DNA from: Saccharobesus litoralis
GTDB taxonomy: Bacteria; Pseudomonadota; Gammaproteobacteria; Enterobacterales; Alteromonadaceae
Length of the DNA: 64,000 nt
Direction: 5' to 3'
Assembly: GCF_003063625.1 (NCBI RefSeq)
Contig: NZ_CP026604.1
Coordinates: forward strand, 1,178,001 to 1,242,000
Shown: piece after piece, positions 1 to 9,691 of the stretch
How positions within the stretch are numbered: position 1 is the first letter of the stretch
Layout of the letters: each line of letters begins with the position of its first letter
Made by a program: the position numbers and the translations under genes
The notes under the pieces: model-generated
What the model was told of the DNA's origin: nothing
Seen by the model: the letters and a program-made list of their open reading frames with translations, nothing else
Database searches by the model: none

Positions 1-3000
1 TTAACTGTGCTGGCTTTAAATTGATCGGGTGCGTAAGTCAAACGCAGACTTAATCCAGCCTCTTCTTCAATCACGTTTAGCTCTAAGCCGTAGTTGGTCA
101 TTTCAAAACCAGAGACAATCTGTGGTCGTGCAACTTGGGCTTGTGGATCGCTAGCACCCGCAGCGACATGACGATAACTTTCGAAATCGTAGGTGCAATC
201 AAACAATTCCGTTAACTGATAATCGCCACTGGTTTGGCGTGCCATATTGGCCACTTCAGATAATGGGAATAAACAGTTGTCCAGTAAACCCGTCATTTGC
301 TTATGGGTAAGCTGTAATAGCTCCGCCACGGATAGATCATGATTTAATTCAGCAACATAAGGTAAGGTGTTTAAACAACAGCCGACTATGCTATGACTAT
401 TCGCGACGGCGTCTGTACGACCCGAAGTAATCAGGCCCAAATTAATTTGGTTTTGTTGTTTAACAACCCGCAGCAACAGTAAGAAAGCGGTTAAGGTTAC
501 TGTATTTAACGTGACCCCTTGTTGCTTAGCTAATTGTTGCAATTGCTGATAACGCCCATCACCAATATTAACTGTGACTAATTGGCTTTTGTTTTCTGCT
601 AGGCCCGCGTTGTTATTTGTTAGGCCAGAATCACTCAGTAAACCGACGCGCTCAAAATTGATTAATTGATTAACTTGCTGTTGCCAGTAATAGCGAGTGC
701 TATCTAGCTGTGTAACTTGCTGCTGACCAACAATATAATCAACATAACTTGCGGTCACAGGAGGCAGTGATACAGGCTTATTAGCCAGTAAGCTAGCGTA
801 GATAGCAGCAACTTCATCCAAAACAATGGCTAAGCTCCAACCGTCATGAATAAGATGATGAACACTGAGCAATAATCTAAATTGCTCGCTCTCATCTATA
901 TTGCTATCCGAACGGTTTTCTAAACTATGGGTCGGAAAAGCGGTTAAACGCAATAAAGGTTCAGCTTCTAAGCCAAATCCGCGTTGGCCATCTAACGCAA
1001 GGTAATCAGCAATAGTTAAGTCGATATCCTCAGCGCTCATGGCGCGCAAATCAACCTCACTAATAGCTAACTCTAGTTGACTTAATACCCCTTGTACCGG
1101 ATGCGACAAACCGCTCGCGAAAATTTGTGTGCGTAGCGCCGGATGACGCGCAATCACGATTTGCCAAGCTTGTTGTAGCAAGTTGAGGTTGTAAGCTTGA
1201 TTAAATTGATAAACCACTTGCACTTGATACATTTGCGAATCCGGTGCTGAAACACTTTGCAAGTAAATGCCAGACTGAATATCGGATAGAGGCAATACAT
1301 TTTGCAAATTAGCCGGTAATGTAGCCAACTCTTCTGTGCTGAGCTTTGCTAGAGGAAAATCGCTCGGGGTACGTTGCGCACAATGCAAACTCTCGCAAGT
1401 TGTGGTTAATTCATTAAACTGTTCAACAATTAAATCCGCTAGTAGATTAGCTGATTGGTTATCGAAATAAGCCTGATGAAAATACAATTCAAAATGTAGC
1501 TCGCCATGACTAATAAAGGCCTCAATCGCTAACTCATAAGGGGTACGATTATCGGCATGGCTTTCAACCGCTGACATGTCTAAACGTTGCCAACCATCGG
1601 TTGGCGTATCTATAACACCTGAATAGTTAAAGATCACGTCGCTAGCTTGGTAGTCGGCAAAAGCCGTGTTTACCCGTTCAGAATTGACTTTTTCAGCTTG
1701 AGTTAAATAGCGTAATACACCAAACGAGGCGCCGTTACAGATTTTGGCACGCTTAGCTTCTTTTACCGCTAGCAAGGTGTCCGATAAACTTTGGCCTTTG
1801 GCAGTATTCACAGCTAATGGAAAAATACTGGTAAACCAACCAACCGTTTGATTTAAGTCTATCTGATCATTACCAAAGGTTTGTCGTCCATGCCATTCAA
1901 CATCTAAGCAAACTTGGCTGCGCGCCATTAATATACTTAACGAACGATACACTGCCGCTAGGGCTAACTCTTCATTACTCGCGTTAAAATATTCACGCGC
2001 TAACTTAACCACTTGCTGACTTTGCTTTACAGTTAATTTAACCGTTTTACGTTGCAAACTAGCCGTTGTCGATAACCCTGGTGCTTGTTGGGCACGGATA
2101 ATTTGTTTATTGCTTACGGCTAATTCTGGTTGCCATAAAGGTAAATAGTTTTCAACAAAGTCATCTTGTTCTGCTAATTGGCTTAAAAACAAAACCCAAC
2201 TTGCATAAGCACTGGTTTTATCGACCAATTGTGCGGGTTTGTTGTCAATGAGAGCTTGATAACAGGTTTGTAGATCTTTGCTAATAATATACCAGCTCAC
2301 GGTATCCACTAACGCGTGGTGCATCACCCAAATCAGTTGATAGCTTTGCTCCGCCAATTGACACAAGGCGATACTATGCATGGGTTTGTCTAGGCGAATA
2401 TCACGGCGCAAACCTTGGCTGATTTCCGCAATCTGCGCTTGCTGATGCTCACGACTGAACGAGCATAAATCAACAAATTGAATGCTAAGCGGATCAGCTG
2501 AGTGATCATCAAGTAGAGCAGCTTGGTCTATAGTTTGTTGTTGTTGCTTAAGATCAATAATACTAAGTAACTGCTCATGGCGCTTAACAACCGTATTCAC
2601 GGCTTGTTGCAACAAAGGTAAATTGACTGCTTGCTCTATCTGCCAAGCCATAGACTGATGATAATAACTAGGCTCAGCAAAGTTTTGTTCTGTAAACCAC
2701 AGTTGAATGGGGGCTAATGGATAGGCCGTTGTTGGCGCGCGACTATCGATTTTCGCCTGTTGCTGTAACGGTTTTAATTGCGTCACTAGTTGGCCAACTT
2801 GAGGAAAATGTCCTATATCCGACTGACTAACAGCAAAGCCCAAATCGTTTAAAGCCGATGCCAAACGTAGTGCCGAAACAGAGTCACCGCCGAGTAGATA
2901 AAAATTATCCTGAGCTGTGACCTCTGCGACATTTAACACTTTGGCCATTGCTTGGCACAGTGCAACTAACGCCGCGGTGGATGAAACAGTCATATTACCA

Positions 3001-4715
3001 TCAGCAGTGCTGGCAGATGTCGACCATTCGATGTCAGGCAAGCGGGCTTTGTCCACTTTACCACTGGTCGTCATAGGGATTTCATCTAGCCATTGGTAAT
3101 GAAATGGCACCATATGCTTAGGCAAGTTCTGGTGACAAAAGGCCGCAATATCCTGCGTATCGATTTGTTGAGCTAAAGGGTTAACAACCAAGTAAGCAAC
3201 TAAACGCTTAGTTTGATTGCTATCTGGGGTATAAACCACAAAAGCATCTTGCACTGCATTATGGGTTTTGATCAACTCACGTATTTCGCCTAGCTCAACA
3301 CGCATGCCATTGATTTTAACCTGTTGGTCGGCACGGCCCACTATGGTCGCATTGCCATGCTGGTCTATCGATCCCAAATCGCCAGTACGGTAATAGGTTT
3401 TGCCTGCTAGCTTAATAAAGGCCTTGCTAGTTTGTTCGCTAAGCCCGAAATAACCCTGTGAAACACAATCACCGGCAATTAAAATCTCACCTGAATTATC
3501 GGTGTCTTTGCTATTTTCTGGGGCACTATTGTCTGTGTAAGTATGGACATCCAATACCACCAAATCTTGTTCGGTATCATGAGACACAATGAAACTAGCA
3601 ATGACCAACTCACTATTAGCCACGGGTTGACCAATTGGCAATATTTGACTATCGGGCCATGCGTTAATTACAGCACTTTCAATTTCATAAGCAGTACAAT
3701 AGACAGTGGTTTCGGTTGGCCCATAGATATTGACCAAGCGACACGGTGACAACACATCAAGATAATGTTTTGCCAAGCCAACCGGAAATGGCTCGCCGCC
3801 AACCAGCATGATCCTTAGCGTTGGCATTTGCGCCTTTAAGTCGGAAGTTAAATAGGATTTAACCATCTCTAGCGCTGTCGGTGAAAACGTCGCGACACTA
3901 ATAGATTTGTCAGCCAACAATTGCACTAGATGCTTAGGCTCTGTGGTTTTCAACGAAGGGAAAATCACGACGTGAGCAGCATTTAGCAGCCCTGAAAATA
4001 GTTCGCCAATTGATGCATCGAAACTAAATGATGGGATCTGCGAAACAACATCGTTTACACCAACTTGATAAGCTTTTTGATAATGCAAAGCGAGATTTAA
4101 AATTTGCTGATGGCCGTTAACTACGCCTTTGGGTTTGCCTGTGGTACCAGAGGTAAACAGTAAATAAGCCGGATCTTGACCTTTAGTAACTGGCATTGGA
4201 AGCGAATCAATACTGGCAGGCACAGTATATTCGAGTTGTTGCCACCATTGACTAACATTAAAAAGACGGGCTGAGCTGTTGGCGTTAGCTAACGCCACGC
4301 TTGCTTTTTGATCGGATAAAATCAACTGACTTTGGCTAATCTCCAGCATGGTCGCGATCCGCTCGGCGGGATATTCAGGATCAATCGGCACAAAAACCGC
4401 GCCGGCTTTCAATGTTGCCAACACCGCCACGACATAATCTAAACCTTTGTCAAAAGCTAATGCCACATGGTCGCCTAGCTCAACACCTTGGGTTATTAAT
4501 TCGCAGGCTAAGCAATCTGATAACTCATCCAATTGCTGATAGGTTAATCGCTGACTGCTAGTCGTATTTGCCGCAAAACTCAGCGCAACTTGCTGGCTGT
4601 GTTGTGCAACAATCTGCTTAAAAAGCTTAATCACTGACCATTCACGATTATACTCGTGCGATCGACCTACTAGTTGCGACTGTTCTTGATTCGGATTTGC
4701 CTGTAAACTTTCCAT
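1..4715 (-). CDS. NRPS, A-PCP-E-C, 3' end outside the window
   Basis: Non-ribosomal peptide synthetase; 1571 codons are open to the left edge with no stop in frame. Domains in order: adenylation (about residues 25-520; LLFTSGTTGKPKG, FSFDAS, YGPTETT, YRTGDLG, GRADQQVKINGMRVE), peptidyl carrier (LGGDS, Ser612), epimerization (about 660-1110; PIQLWF, HHALVDTVSW at 799-808, VEWHGRQ, TVGWFTSIFPL, FNYSG) and condensation (from about 1150; PLSDIQSG, HHLIHDGWS at 1286-1294). The third domain is called E and not C because it carries the E-specific motifs. One residue is activated, loaded and epimerized, so the next C should be of the D-accepting type. The ATG lies 5 nt after the aminotransferase stop with AGGAG inside that gene's end, which suggests coupled translation. 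The protein starts directly with A; its partner C domain seems to be at the end of the large PKS. By-eye pocket residues are about D-A-G-T-M-V-I-V-Y, which I cannot assign. Confidence 0.93.
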   Translation of the reverse strand, partial: MESLQANPNQEQSQLVGRSHEYNREWSVIKLFKQIVAQHSQQVALSFAANTTSSQRLTYQQLDELSDCLACELITQGVELGDHVALAFDKGLDYVVAVLATLKAGAVFVPIDPEYPAERIATMLEISQSQLILSDQKASVALANANSSARLFNVSQWWQQLEYTVPASIDSLPMPVTKGQDPAYLLFTSGTTGKPKGVVNGHQQILNLALHYQKAYQVGVNDVVSQIPSFSFDASIGELFSGLLNAAHVVIFPSLKTTEPKHLVQLLADKSISVATFSPTALEMVKSYLTSDLKAQMPTLRIMLVGGEPFPVGLAKHYLDVLSPCRLVNIYGPTETTVYCTAYEIESAVINAWPDSQILPIGQPVANSELVIASFIVSHDTEQDLVVLDVHTYTDNSAPENSKDTDNSGEILIAGDCVSQGYFGLSEQTSKAFIKLAGKTYYRTGDLGSIDQHGNATIVGRADQQVKINGMRVELGEIRELIKTHNAVQDAFVVYTPDSNQTKRLVAYLVVNPLAQQIDTQDIAAFCHQNLPKHMVPFHYQWLDEIPMTTSGKVDKARLPDIEWSTSASTADGNMTVSSTAALVALCQAMAKVLNVAEVTAQDNFYLLGGDSVSALRLASALNDLGFAVSQSDIGHFPQVGQLVTQLKPLQQQAKIDSRAPTTAYPLAPIQLWFTEQNFAEPSYYHQSMAWQIEQAVNLPLLQQAVNTVVKRHEQLLSIIDLKQQQQTIDQAALLDDHSADPLSIQFVDLCSFSREHQQAQIAEISQGLRRDIRLDKPMHSIALCQLAEQSYQLIWVMHHALVDTVSWYIISKDLQTCYQALIDNKPAQLVDKTSAYASWVLFLSQLAEQDDFVENYLPLWQPELAVSNKQIIRAQQAPGLSTTASLQRKTVKLTVKQSQQVVKLAREYFNASNEELALAAVYRSLSILMARSQVCLDVEWHGRQTFGNDQIDLNQTVGWFTSIFPLAVNTAKGQSLSDTLLAVKEAKRAKICNGASFGVLRYLTQAEKVNSERVNTAFADYQASDVIFNYSGVIDTPTDGWQRLDMSAVESHADNRTPYELAIEAFISHGELHFELYFHQAYFDNQSANLLADLIVEQFNELTTTCESLHCAQRTPSDFPLAKLSTEELATLPANLQNVLPLSDIQSGIYLQSVSAPDSQMYQVQVVYQFNQAYNLNLLQQAWQIVIARHPALRTQIFASGLSHPVQGVLSQLELAISEVDLRAMSAEDIDLTIADYLALDGQRGFGLEAEPLLRLTAFPTHSLENRSDSNIDESEQFRLLLSVHHLIHDGWSLAIVLDEVAAIYASLLANKPVSLPPVTASYVDYIVGQQQVTQLDSTRYYWQQQVNQLINFERVGLLSDSGLTNNNAGLAENKSQLVTVNIGDGRYQQLQQLAKQQGVTLNTVTLTAFLLLLRVVKQQNQINLGLITSGRTDAVANSHSIVGCCLNTLPYVAELNHDLSVAELLQLTHKQMTGLLDNCLFPLSEVANMARQTSGDYQLTELFDCTYDFESYRHVAAGASDPQAQVARPQIVSGFEMTNYGLELNVIEEEAGLSLRLTYAPDQFKASTV

Positions 4716-4720
4716 TGTAA

Positions 4721-5974
4721 TTACTCTCCTATTACGACTTTGATTGCATCGCGTAAAATATCTAACCCTTGCATCAATACGCTTGATTCTGTGGTTAACG
4801 GCGGCATAATTTTTATCGCAGTGTCGTTACGCCCTGCACGCTCAACAATCAAGCCATTAGCAAAGCAGATATTTAAAATGGCACTGGTAGTTTCTTCGGC
4901 AAAAGCACTGCAATCCAACGCCCAGATCATGCCAATGCCGCGCACTGCAAGTTGCGGATTTAACACACTGATCTGGGTATCGATATATTCAGCAATCAAA
5001 CGCTCATTGCTCTTGACCAAGCTACTTAAATTGTTGTCGTCGGCAAACTTCAACGCGGCAGTTGCCGCAACAAAAGCTAATTGGTTGCCGCGAAAAGTAC
5101 CGTTGTGTTCTCCCGGTAACCAATTTTTGTCGAGCTCTTCGGTTAAACACAACAAAGAAACGGGTAGGCCATAACCACCCAATGATTTGGATAAAACCAC
5201 CATATCCGGTTTGATATTCGCGCGCTCAAAAGAGAAGAAATCACCACTGCGATAGCAGCCGACTTGGATGTCATCGATAATTAAATAAATGCCAAACTTG
5301 TCGCATAACTTGCGTAGCCCTTGTAACCATTCAACTGGCGCAACGACTACGCCGCCCTCAGCTTGCACAGTTTCAACAATAACTGCAGCCGGTAAATCAA
5401 CCCCAGATGAAGGGTCGCTCAGTACGGCTTCCATATAGGCTAGCGTATCAAATGACTTCATAAAGCCATGCGGGTAAGGCATAAACGTCGTGTCGGAAAC
5501 AGGGAAGCTTGGATCTCTATGGTATTTATTGCCCGTGAGCGCAAGTGCACCCAAAGTCATGCCGTGATAAGCGCCCATAAAAGCAAAAACGTTGCGACGG
5601 CCTGTGGTTTTGCGCGCTATTTTTATCGCGGCTTCGACTGCATTAGTGCCTGTCGGGCCACAAAATTGCAATTTGTATTGTAAATCGCGCGGCTTAAGAA
5701 TGAGTTCATCAAAGGTTTGGATAAACTCGGCTTTAGCTGAGGTATGCAGATCTAAGCCATGAATAATATTGTCTGAGTCTATGTAGTCTTTAATTTTTTG
5801 CTTGATCGCATCATTATTATGACCGTAGTTAAGTGAACCCGCTCCTGCTAAAAAGTCGATATATTGGTTACCGCTTTCTGAATATAAAAAACTACCTTTT
5901 GCTCGATTAAATGTAACCGGAAAACTTCTGCAATAAGAGCGTACTACCGATTCTTTCGCTTCAAATACCGTCAT
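4721..5974 (-). CDS. Diaminobutyrate--2-oxoglutarate aminotransferase, EctB-like
   Basis: Class III PLP aminotransferase of 417 residues, the usual EctB/Dat length. It should convert aspartate 4-semialdehyde plus glutamate to L-2,4-diaminobutyrate in the cytoplasm. Family signatures are clear: VRSYCRSFPV near the N-terminus, FLAGAGSLNYGHNN, QFCGPTGTNAVEAA (residues 103-116), the DDIQVGC motif at 234-240 with the PLP-binding Asp, SKSLGGYGLP with the PLP lysine K263, and EHNGTFRGNQ. It lies between the tandem AT and the NRPS; no ectA or ectC is next to it, so a role in precursor supply for the NRPS is more likely than ectoine synthesis. That role is inferred from position. The start is supported by an AGAG about 10 nt upstream. 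Confidence 0.9.
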   Translation of the reverse strand: MTVFEAKESVVRSYCRSFPVTFNRAKGSFLYSESGNQYIDFLAGAGSLNYGHNNDAIKQKIKDYIDSDNIIHGLDLHTSAKAEFIQTFDELILKPRDLQYKLQFCGPTGTNAVEAAIKIARKTTGRRNVFAFMGAYHGMTLGALALTGNKYHRDPSFPVSDTTFMPYPHGFMKSFDTLAYMEAVLSDPSSGVDLPAAVIVETVQAEGGVVVAPVEWLQGLRKLCDKFGIYLIIDDIQVGCYRSGDFFSFERANIKPDMVVLSKSLGGYGLPVSLLCLTEELDKNWLPGEHNGTFRGNQLAFVAATAALKFADDNNLSSLVKSNERLIAEYIDTQISVLNPQLAVRGIGMIWALDCSAFAEETTSAILNICFANGLIVERAGRNDTAIKIMPPLTTESSVLMQGLDILRDAIKVVIGE

Positions 5975-5997
5975 AATTTTATTCTCTAACTTACTTG

Positions 5998-7914
5998 TTA
6001 ATCTGCTAATAATTCCACTGTCTGCTGCAGTGTTTCGCGGTTGCGACCAAACTGGTTGATCAGGGTAAATGCCTTAACATGGCGTGAGTCGCCAACACCA
6101 TGTTTAACTAAACTCGCCAATGAACCAGTGGCACTCATATCGATTAAATTAAATTGGCCTATATCAATCGCGTTCACCGTGCTGATGAAGTGCACAGGCT
6201 CGCTAATCACTTGCCATAAATGTTCTGGGGTAAATTGTTCGACTTGTGCTTGGCTTAAGCAGGAGTGCAATGCAATTGCAGGATCGTTAAATTCAACCTT
6301 GGCCAGCTCTGCCAAATATTCACTTTCTATCGCTTTAATCGCATTACTGTGAAATGCATATTGCACCGGCAGTATTTGACTATGAATAGATTGACTGTGA
6401 ATAGATTGACTATGAGTAGGCTGGCCATCAGTAATGGTACTGCTTAAGCTAGCTTGGATTTGGCTTAATGCTTGGCGATCACCACTTATCAATAAGTTGC
6501 CTTGATGATTAACGCCAGCAATATAAACATCTGGCCGCTGGCCAACTAAACGTTGCCAGGTTTGCTGATCTGTCATCACCGACATCATGGCGCCTTTTTC
6601 GGCTTTTTGTTCCAGCAACTGCGCTTGTTTTACCACTAATTTTAGCCCAGTAGTAAAATCAAACACGCCAGCAACAGTTGCCGCGACAAATTCGCCTAAG
6701 CTATGACCTAACACAGCATCGGGTTTAATCCCTTCGGCCAGCAAAGTTTGATACAAGGCGTAGCTGACGCAATAAATCGCTGGATGGCTACTTGCCAAGT
6801 AATCAAACTCATCACTCGCTGGTGACTGGTAAATTTCATCAATTAATGAATAACCAGCTAGCTCAATAAACGCTTGATCGCACAACTCTAGCTGACGTTT
6901 AAACTCTGGGTGATATTGATAGAGCTCTTGTGCCATGCCAAAGTATTGCGAACCTTGACCGGCAAACATCAATAGATTTTTACGTTGGCTGGCTGGCAAC
7001 ACAGGGCGTTGTTCAGATATTTGTTTAGCACGCTGTTGCTCTAGCAAATTAAGCTGCGACTTCGCCATCGGTGTGTCTTTAATAGTGCGCACCATTTTCG
7101 ACAACACCATACCTGGGCCAATTTCTTCAAACTCTTTATAGCCTTGATCTAATAGCCATGAGACAGATTCATACCACAGCACTGAGCCAGCAATTTGTTG
7201 CTGGAGTAATGGGAAATAGTCTTGCTCTGGGTAAGGTCTGGCAGTGACATTAGCGACCACAGGTAGTTGTAATGGTTTGAATGCAAATTGCTTAGCAAAT
7301 TCTGCGAACTCAGTGGCAACCGACGCCATATAACGCGAGTGAAATGCCGCACTGACTTTTAACGGTACGTAGCGCGCACCTTGTTCGCTAAACAGGCTCT
7401 CGGCGGCGCCAATATCATCAAATAAGCCTGAAACAATAATTTGTTCTCGGCTGTTGATATTAGCAATGTCGATGCCATTAAATTGCGAACCTTGCAAAGT
7501 GGTTACAACTTGTTCAAGCGGTAACGACATAACAGCAGCCATTGCGCCTTTCGGTGCCTGCGCCATAAGCTCGCCACGTTTTTGCACTAGCTTTAAGCCC
7601 GTAGCTAAATCAAACGCGCCGGCTGCATATAAAGCTGCGTACTCACCTAAGCTATGACCCGCCAAATAATCTGGCTGCTGACCGCCATTTTGCAAATAAT
7701 CGTGATATTGCAACGCGCTAACAAAGAACAAAGCTGGCTGTGTGTATTGGGTTTGATTTAGCACGCCATTAGGATCCTGTAAGCATAATTCGACAATCGA
7801 ATAGCCTAAAATCTCATCTGCTATTAACACCCAATCTGGATAACGTTCGAATAACGCTTCACCCATACCCACATGTTGCGAACCTTGGCCGGGAAAAACA
7901 AAAACCTGTGACAT
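5998..7914 (-). CDS. Tandem trans-acting acyltransferase (AT-AT)
   Basis: Free-standing protein of 638 residues with two FabD-like acyltransferase domains. AT1 spans about 1-290 (FPGQGSQ, GHSLGEY with Ser88, AAFHS) and AT2 about 312-630 (FAGQGSQ, GHSLGEF with Ser405, YAFHS). Both keep the Ser-His pair. In trans-AT systems one such domain loads malonyl units on the AT-less modules, and the second is often a malonyl AT or an acyl hydrolase that clears stalled chains. Which does which here cannot be read by eye. The 7380-residue PKS has no AT, so this protein is the obvious supplier. AT2 carries an odd insertion made of three five-residue repeats (HSQSI type, about 6375-6425). The gene ends 23 bp before the aminotransferase start and follows the small ACP gene. 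Confidence 0.92.
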   Translation of the reverse strand: MSQVFVFPGQGSQHVGMGEALFERYPDWVLIADEILGYSIVELCLQDPNGVLNQTQYTQPALFFVSALQYHDYLQNGGQQPDYLAGHSLGEYAALYAAGAFDLATGLKLVQKRGELMAQAPKGAMAAVMSLPLEQVVTTLQGSQFNGIDIANINSREQIIVSGLFDDIGAAESLFSEQGARYVPLKVSAAFHSRYMASVATEFAEFAKQFAFKPLQLPVVANVTARPYPEQDYFPLLQQQIAGSVLWYESVSWLLDQGYKEFEEIGPGMVLSKMVRTIKDTPMAKSQLNLLEQQRAKQISEQRPVLPASQRKNLLMFAGQGSQYFGMAQELYQYHPEFKRQLELCDQAFIELAGYSLIDEIYQSPASDEFDYLASSHPAIYCVSYALYQTLLAEGIKPDAVLGHSLGEFVAATVAGVFDFTTGLKLVVKQAQLLEQKAEKGAMMSVMTDQQTWQRLVGQRPDVYIAGVNHQGNLLISGDRQALSQIQASLSSTITDGQPTHSQSIHSQSIHSQILPVQYAFHSNAIKAIESEYLAELAKVEFNDPAIALHSCLSQAQVEQFTPEHLWQVISEPVHFISTVNAIDIGQFNLIDMSATGSLASLVKHGVGDSRHVKAFTLINQFGRNRETLQQTVELLAD

Positions 7915-7969
7915 AACTAACCCAAATCTATAACATCATTTATTAAGTGGTCTAAATAAGTATCTTGAC

Positions 7970-8236
7970 TTAGGCTGTCGCTTCGGCCATTTTCTTGGCG
8001 AAAACATCAATCACGTTTTCCAATGTGTAGATGTCACGTTTTTCGTAATCGTGAACTTCAACTTCTAATTTCTTTTCAATGTCGTACCAAATTTCCAGCA
8101 TTTCACGCGAATCGATCCCTAAGTCGCCACCTAGGTAAAAATCTAAATCGACATTGGATTCGTCAAAGGCGGTTTTCTTGCATTCGTTTATGGCTGCGAA
8201 TACGGTGTTGATAATGGTTTGTCTAACTTGGCTCAT
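7970..8236 (-). CDS. Free acyl carrier protein
   Basis: Acyl carrier protein of 88 residues with the phosphopantetheine site LGIDSREMLEIW; the serine is in GIDS, near residue 43. The chain is acidic and helical, as usual for the family. A strong AAGGA lies 8-10 nt before the ATG. It sits directly downstream of the alpha-oxoamine synthase and upstream of the tandem AT. This matches the dedicated ACP that serves serine palmitoyltransferase-type enzymes in bacterial sphingolipid loci, so it may present an acyl thioester to that enzyme. This partnership is inferred from gene order. Confidence 0.9.
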   Translation of the reverse strand: MSQVRQTIINTVFAAINECKKTAFDESNVDLDFYLGGDLGIDSREMLEIWYDIEKKLEVEVHDYEKRDIYTLENVIDVFAKKMAEATA

Positions 8237-8280
8237 GATTTTTTTCCTTAATTATTAATATTCAGACTAAGCGCGAAATA

Positions 8281-8318
8281 GTCGAAGGCTTGGCTTTTTT
8301 ATGGCCTTTCACTTCGAC
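8281..8318 (-). other. Intercistronic inverted repeat between oxoamine synthase and ACP genes
   Basis: GTCGAAG (8281-8287) and CTTCGAC (8312-8318) can pair across a 24-nt interval that includes a run of six T and the short pair GGC/GCC. It lies in the only sizeable gap (116 bp) inside this part of the operon. It could be a processing or attenuation hairpin that sets ACP level relative to the upstream enzyme. On the transcript strand the U-run is not in the position of a normal intrinsic terminator. Confidence 0.45.
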
Positions 8319-8352
8319 AGACTCAGCAAGAACTAAATGTTATTTTTTACTG

Positions 8353-9636
8353 TTAAGCAGGTTCTGCTTGTTTGATTGACTCTTTGGGCTCAGCCTCTAA
8401 CACACCAAACTCGTTAGCCACTTGCTTAATCAAAGCTAATGCTTGTTCCATCTCTTGTTTGGTGTGCGTCGACATAATAGACAGGCGCAAACGCTCCAAC
8501 CCTGGCGGCACCATAGGGTATTCCATAATATTGGCGAACAAACCAAGCTGGTATAAACGGCGGTTGAGTTGACGAGCGATACCATCTTTTAAGAACACAG
8601 GAATAATGCCTGACTGACCGCGAATGATGTTAAACCCTTCTTGTTCTAAACGGTCTTGCATATAGCGTACGTTAGCGTGTAACTGACCAACCCTGTCTTC
8701 TTGGCGATCTTCTAAAATATCTAAAGCGGCATTAATCGCTGCAATCGTTGGCTGGGCTAAGCCGGTAGTAAACACATAAGGATAAGAGAAGTTACGCAGC
8801 ATAAAGATCAGCTCTTTACTGCCCGACACAAATGCACCTTGCGCGCCTAAAGACTTACTACAAGTCGACATACGTAAATCAACTCGGCCCATTAAATCTA
8901 AATGCTCCAACGTGCCTTTACCGGTTTTACCAACAGAGCCAAGACCATGAGCATCATCTAAGATGGTGATCACCTCAAACTCTTGACACATTTCGAGATA
9001 GCCAGCTAAATCGATAATAGTGCCATCGATTGAACGCACCCCTTCAACCGTTGAGAAAATTTGTACATCCGGTGTGCGGCGACGAATACGCTCAAGCAAG
9101 GGTCGTAAGGTATCTAAGTTATCCGGATCGAATGAATAAAAAGGTACGCCCGTCATTTTAATCGCATTGATTACGCTAGCATGACTATGCTTGTCGTAAA
9201 CGATAACGTCGTTTTTGTTCATTAAGCCGTTAACCCAACACAAATTAGCCATGTAACCACCGGGTAATAACACGGCGTCCTCGTGGCCTGCTAATTTAGC
9301 CAAACGTTGTTCTAACTCTTTGTGTTGTTTGGTGTAACCAGAAAAAGCGGGCGAGCCACCTGAGCCAATACCATATTGCTCAATCGCTTCACATACTTTG
9401 CGTTTTACGTAGGGGTCGTTTGAACAACCTAAGTAGCTATTTGAACCAAAGACCAACACCTCTTTAAACTCGTCTGAGTGCAAGTCTTTGTATTGCATTT
9501 TGCTGGCAACAGGGCCATGACCTTCACGGCCATTGAGATAACCTTGCTCAACTTCATCAAGATAAAATTGATATTGTTTTGCAACCCTTTCTTTGAAAGG
9601 CATACGCTCTAGTTCAATTAACGTTTTAGAATCCAT
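8353..9636 (-). CDS. Alpha-oxoamine synthase (PLP), serine palmitoyltransferase/KBL-like
   Basis: Fold-type I PLP enzyme of 427 residues in the family of 5-aminolevulinate synthase, 2-amino-3-ketobutyrate CoA ligase, BioF and serine palmitoyltransferase. It condenses an amino acid with an acyl thioester, with loss of CO2, to give an alpha-aminoketone. Visible motifs: FGSNSYLGCSN (63-73), GSGGSPAFSGYTKQH (91-105), DKHSHASV with the PLP-stacking His, ILDDAHGLGSVGKTGKG (about 226-241) and STCSKSLGAQGAF with the PLP lysine K261. The C-terminal tail (about 405-427) is charged and probably disordered. A good AGAGGA precedes the ATG. With the downstream ACP and the upstream extended SDR it forms a triad like Spt-ACP-CerR. 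It may use the PKS chain or a fatty acyl-ACP; the substrate cannot be told from sequence. Confidence 0.9.
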   Translation of the reverse strand: MDSKTLIELERMPFKERVAKQYQFYLDEVEQGYLNGREGHGPVASKMQYKDLHSDEFKEVLVFGSNSYLGCSNDPYVKRKVCEAIEQYGIGSGGSPAFSGYTKQHKELEQRLAKLAGHEDAVLLPGGYMANLCWVNGLMNKNDVIVYDKHSHASVINAIKMTGVPFYSFDPDNLDTLRPLLERIRRRTPDVQIFSTVEGVRSIDGTIIDLAGYLEMCQEFEVITILDDAHGLGSVGKTGKGTLEHLDLMGRVDLRMSTCSKSLGAQGAFVSGSKELIFMLRNFSYPYVFTTGLAQPTIAAINAALDILEDRQEDRVGQLHANVRYMQDRLEQEGFNIIRGQSGIIPVFLKDGIARQLNRRLYQLGLFANIMEYPMVPPGLERLRLSIMSTHTKQEMEQALALIKQVANEFGVLEAEPKESIKQAEPA

Positions 9637-9691
9637 GTTGTCCTCTTATTTCTTACTCGTTCCAGAAATTACAATTAAAATTGCTCTTGTT

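Noticed and set aside
1-3. TTA at the left edge as the stop codon of the NRPS gene
   Set aside because: It is not in the frame of the gene; codons end at positions that leave bases 1-2 as a partial codon, and the C domain is not complete.
4740-5174. 144-residue plus-strand frame
   Set aside because: Antisense shadow of the EctB-like aminotransferase, which is a clear full-length gene.
6265-6447. 60-residue plus-strand frame over the AT2 microsatellite
   Set aside because: Produced by the repeat itself; antisense to a conserved AT domain.
5998-7914. Reading the tandem AT as a FabD housekeeping gene
   Set aside because: Two AT domains in one chain and its place in the PKS run point to a trans-AT protein instead of a fatty-acid FabD.
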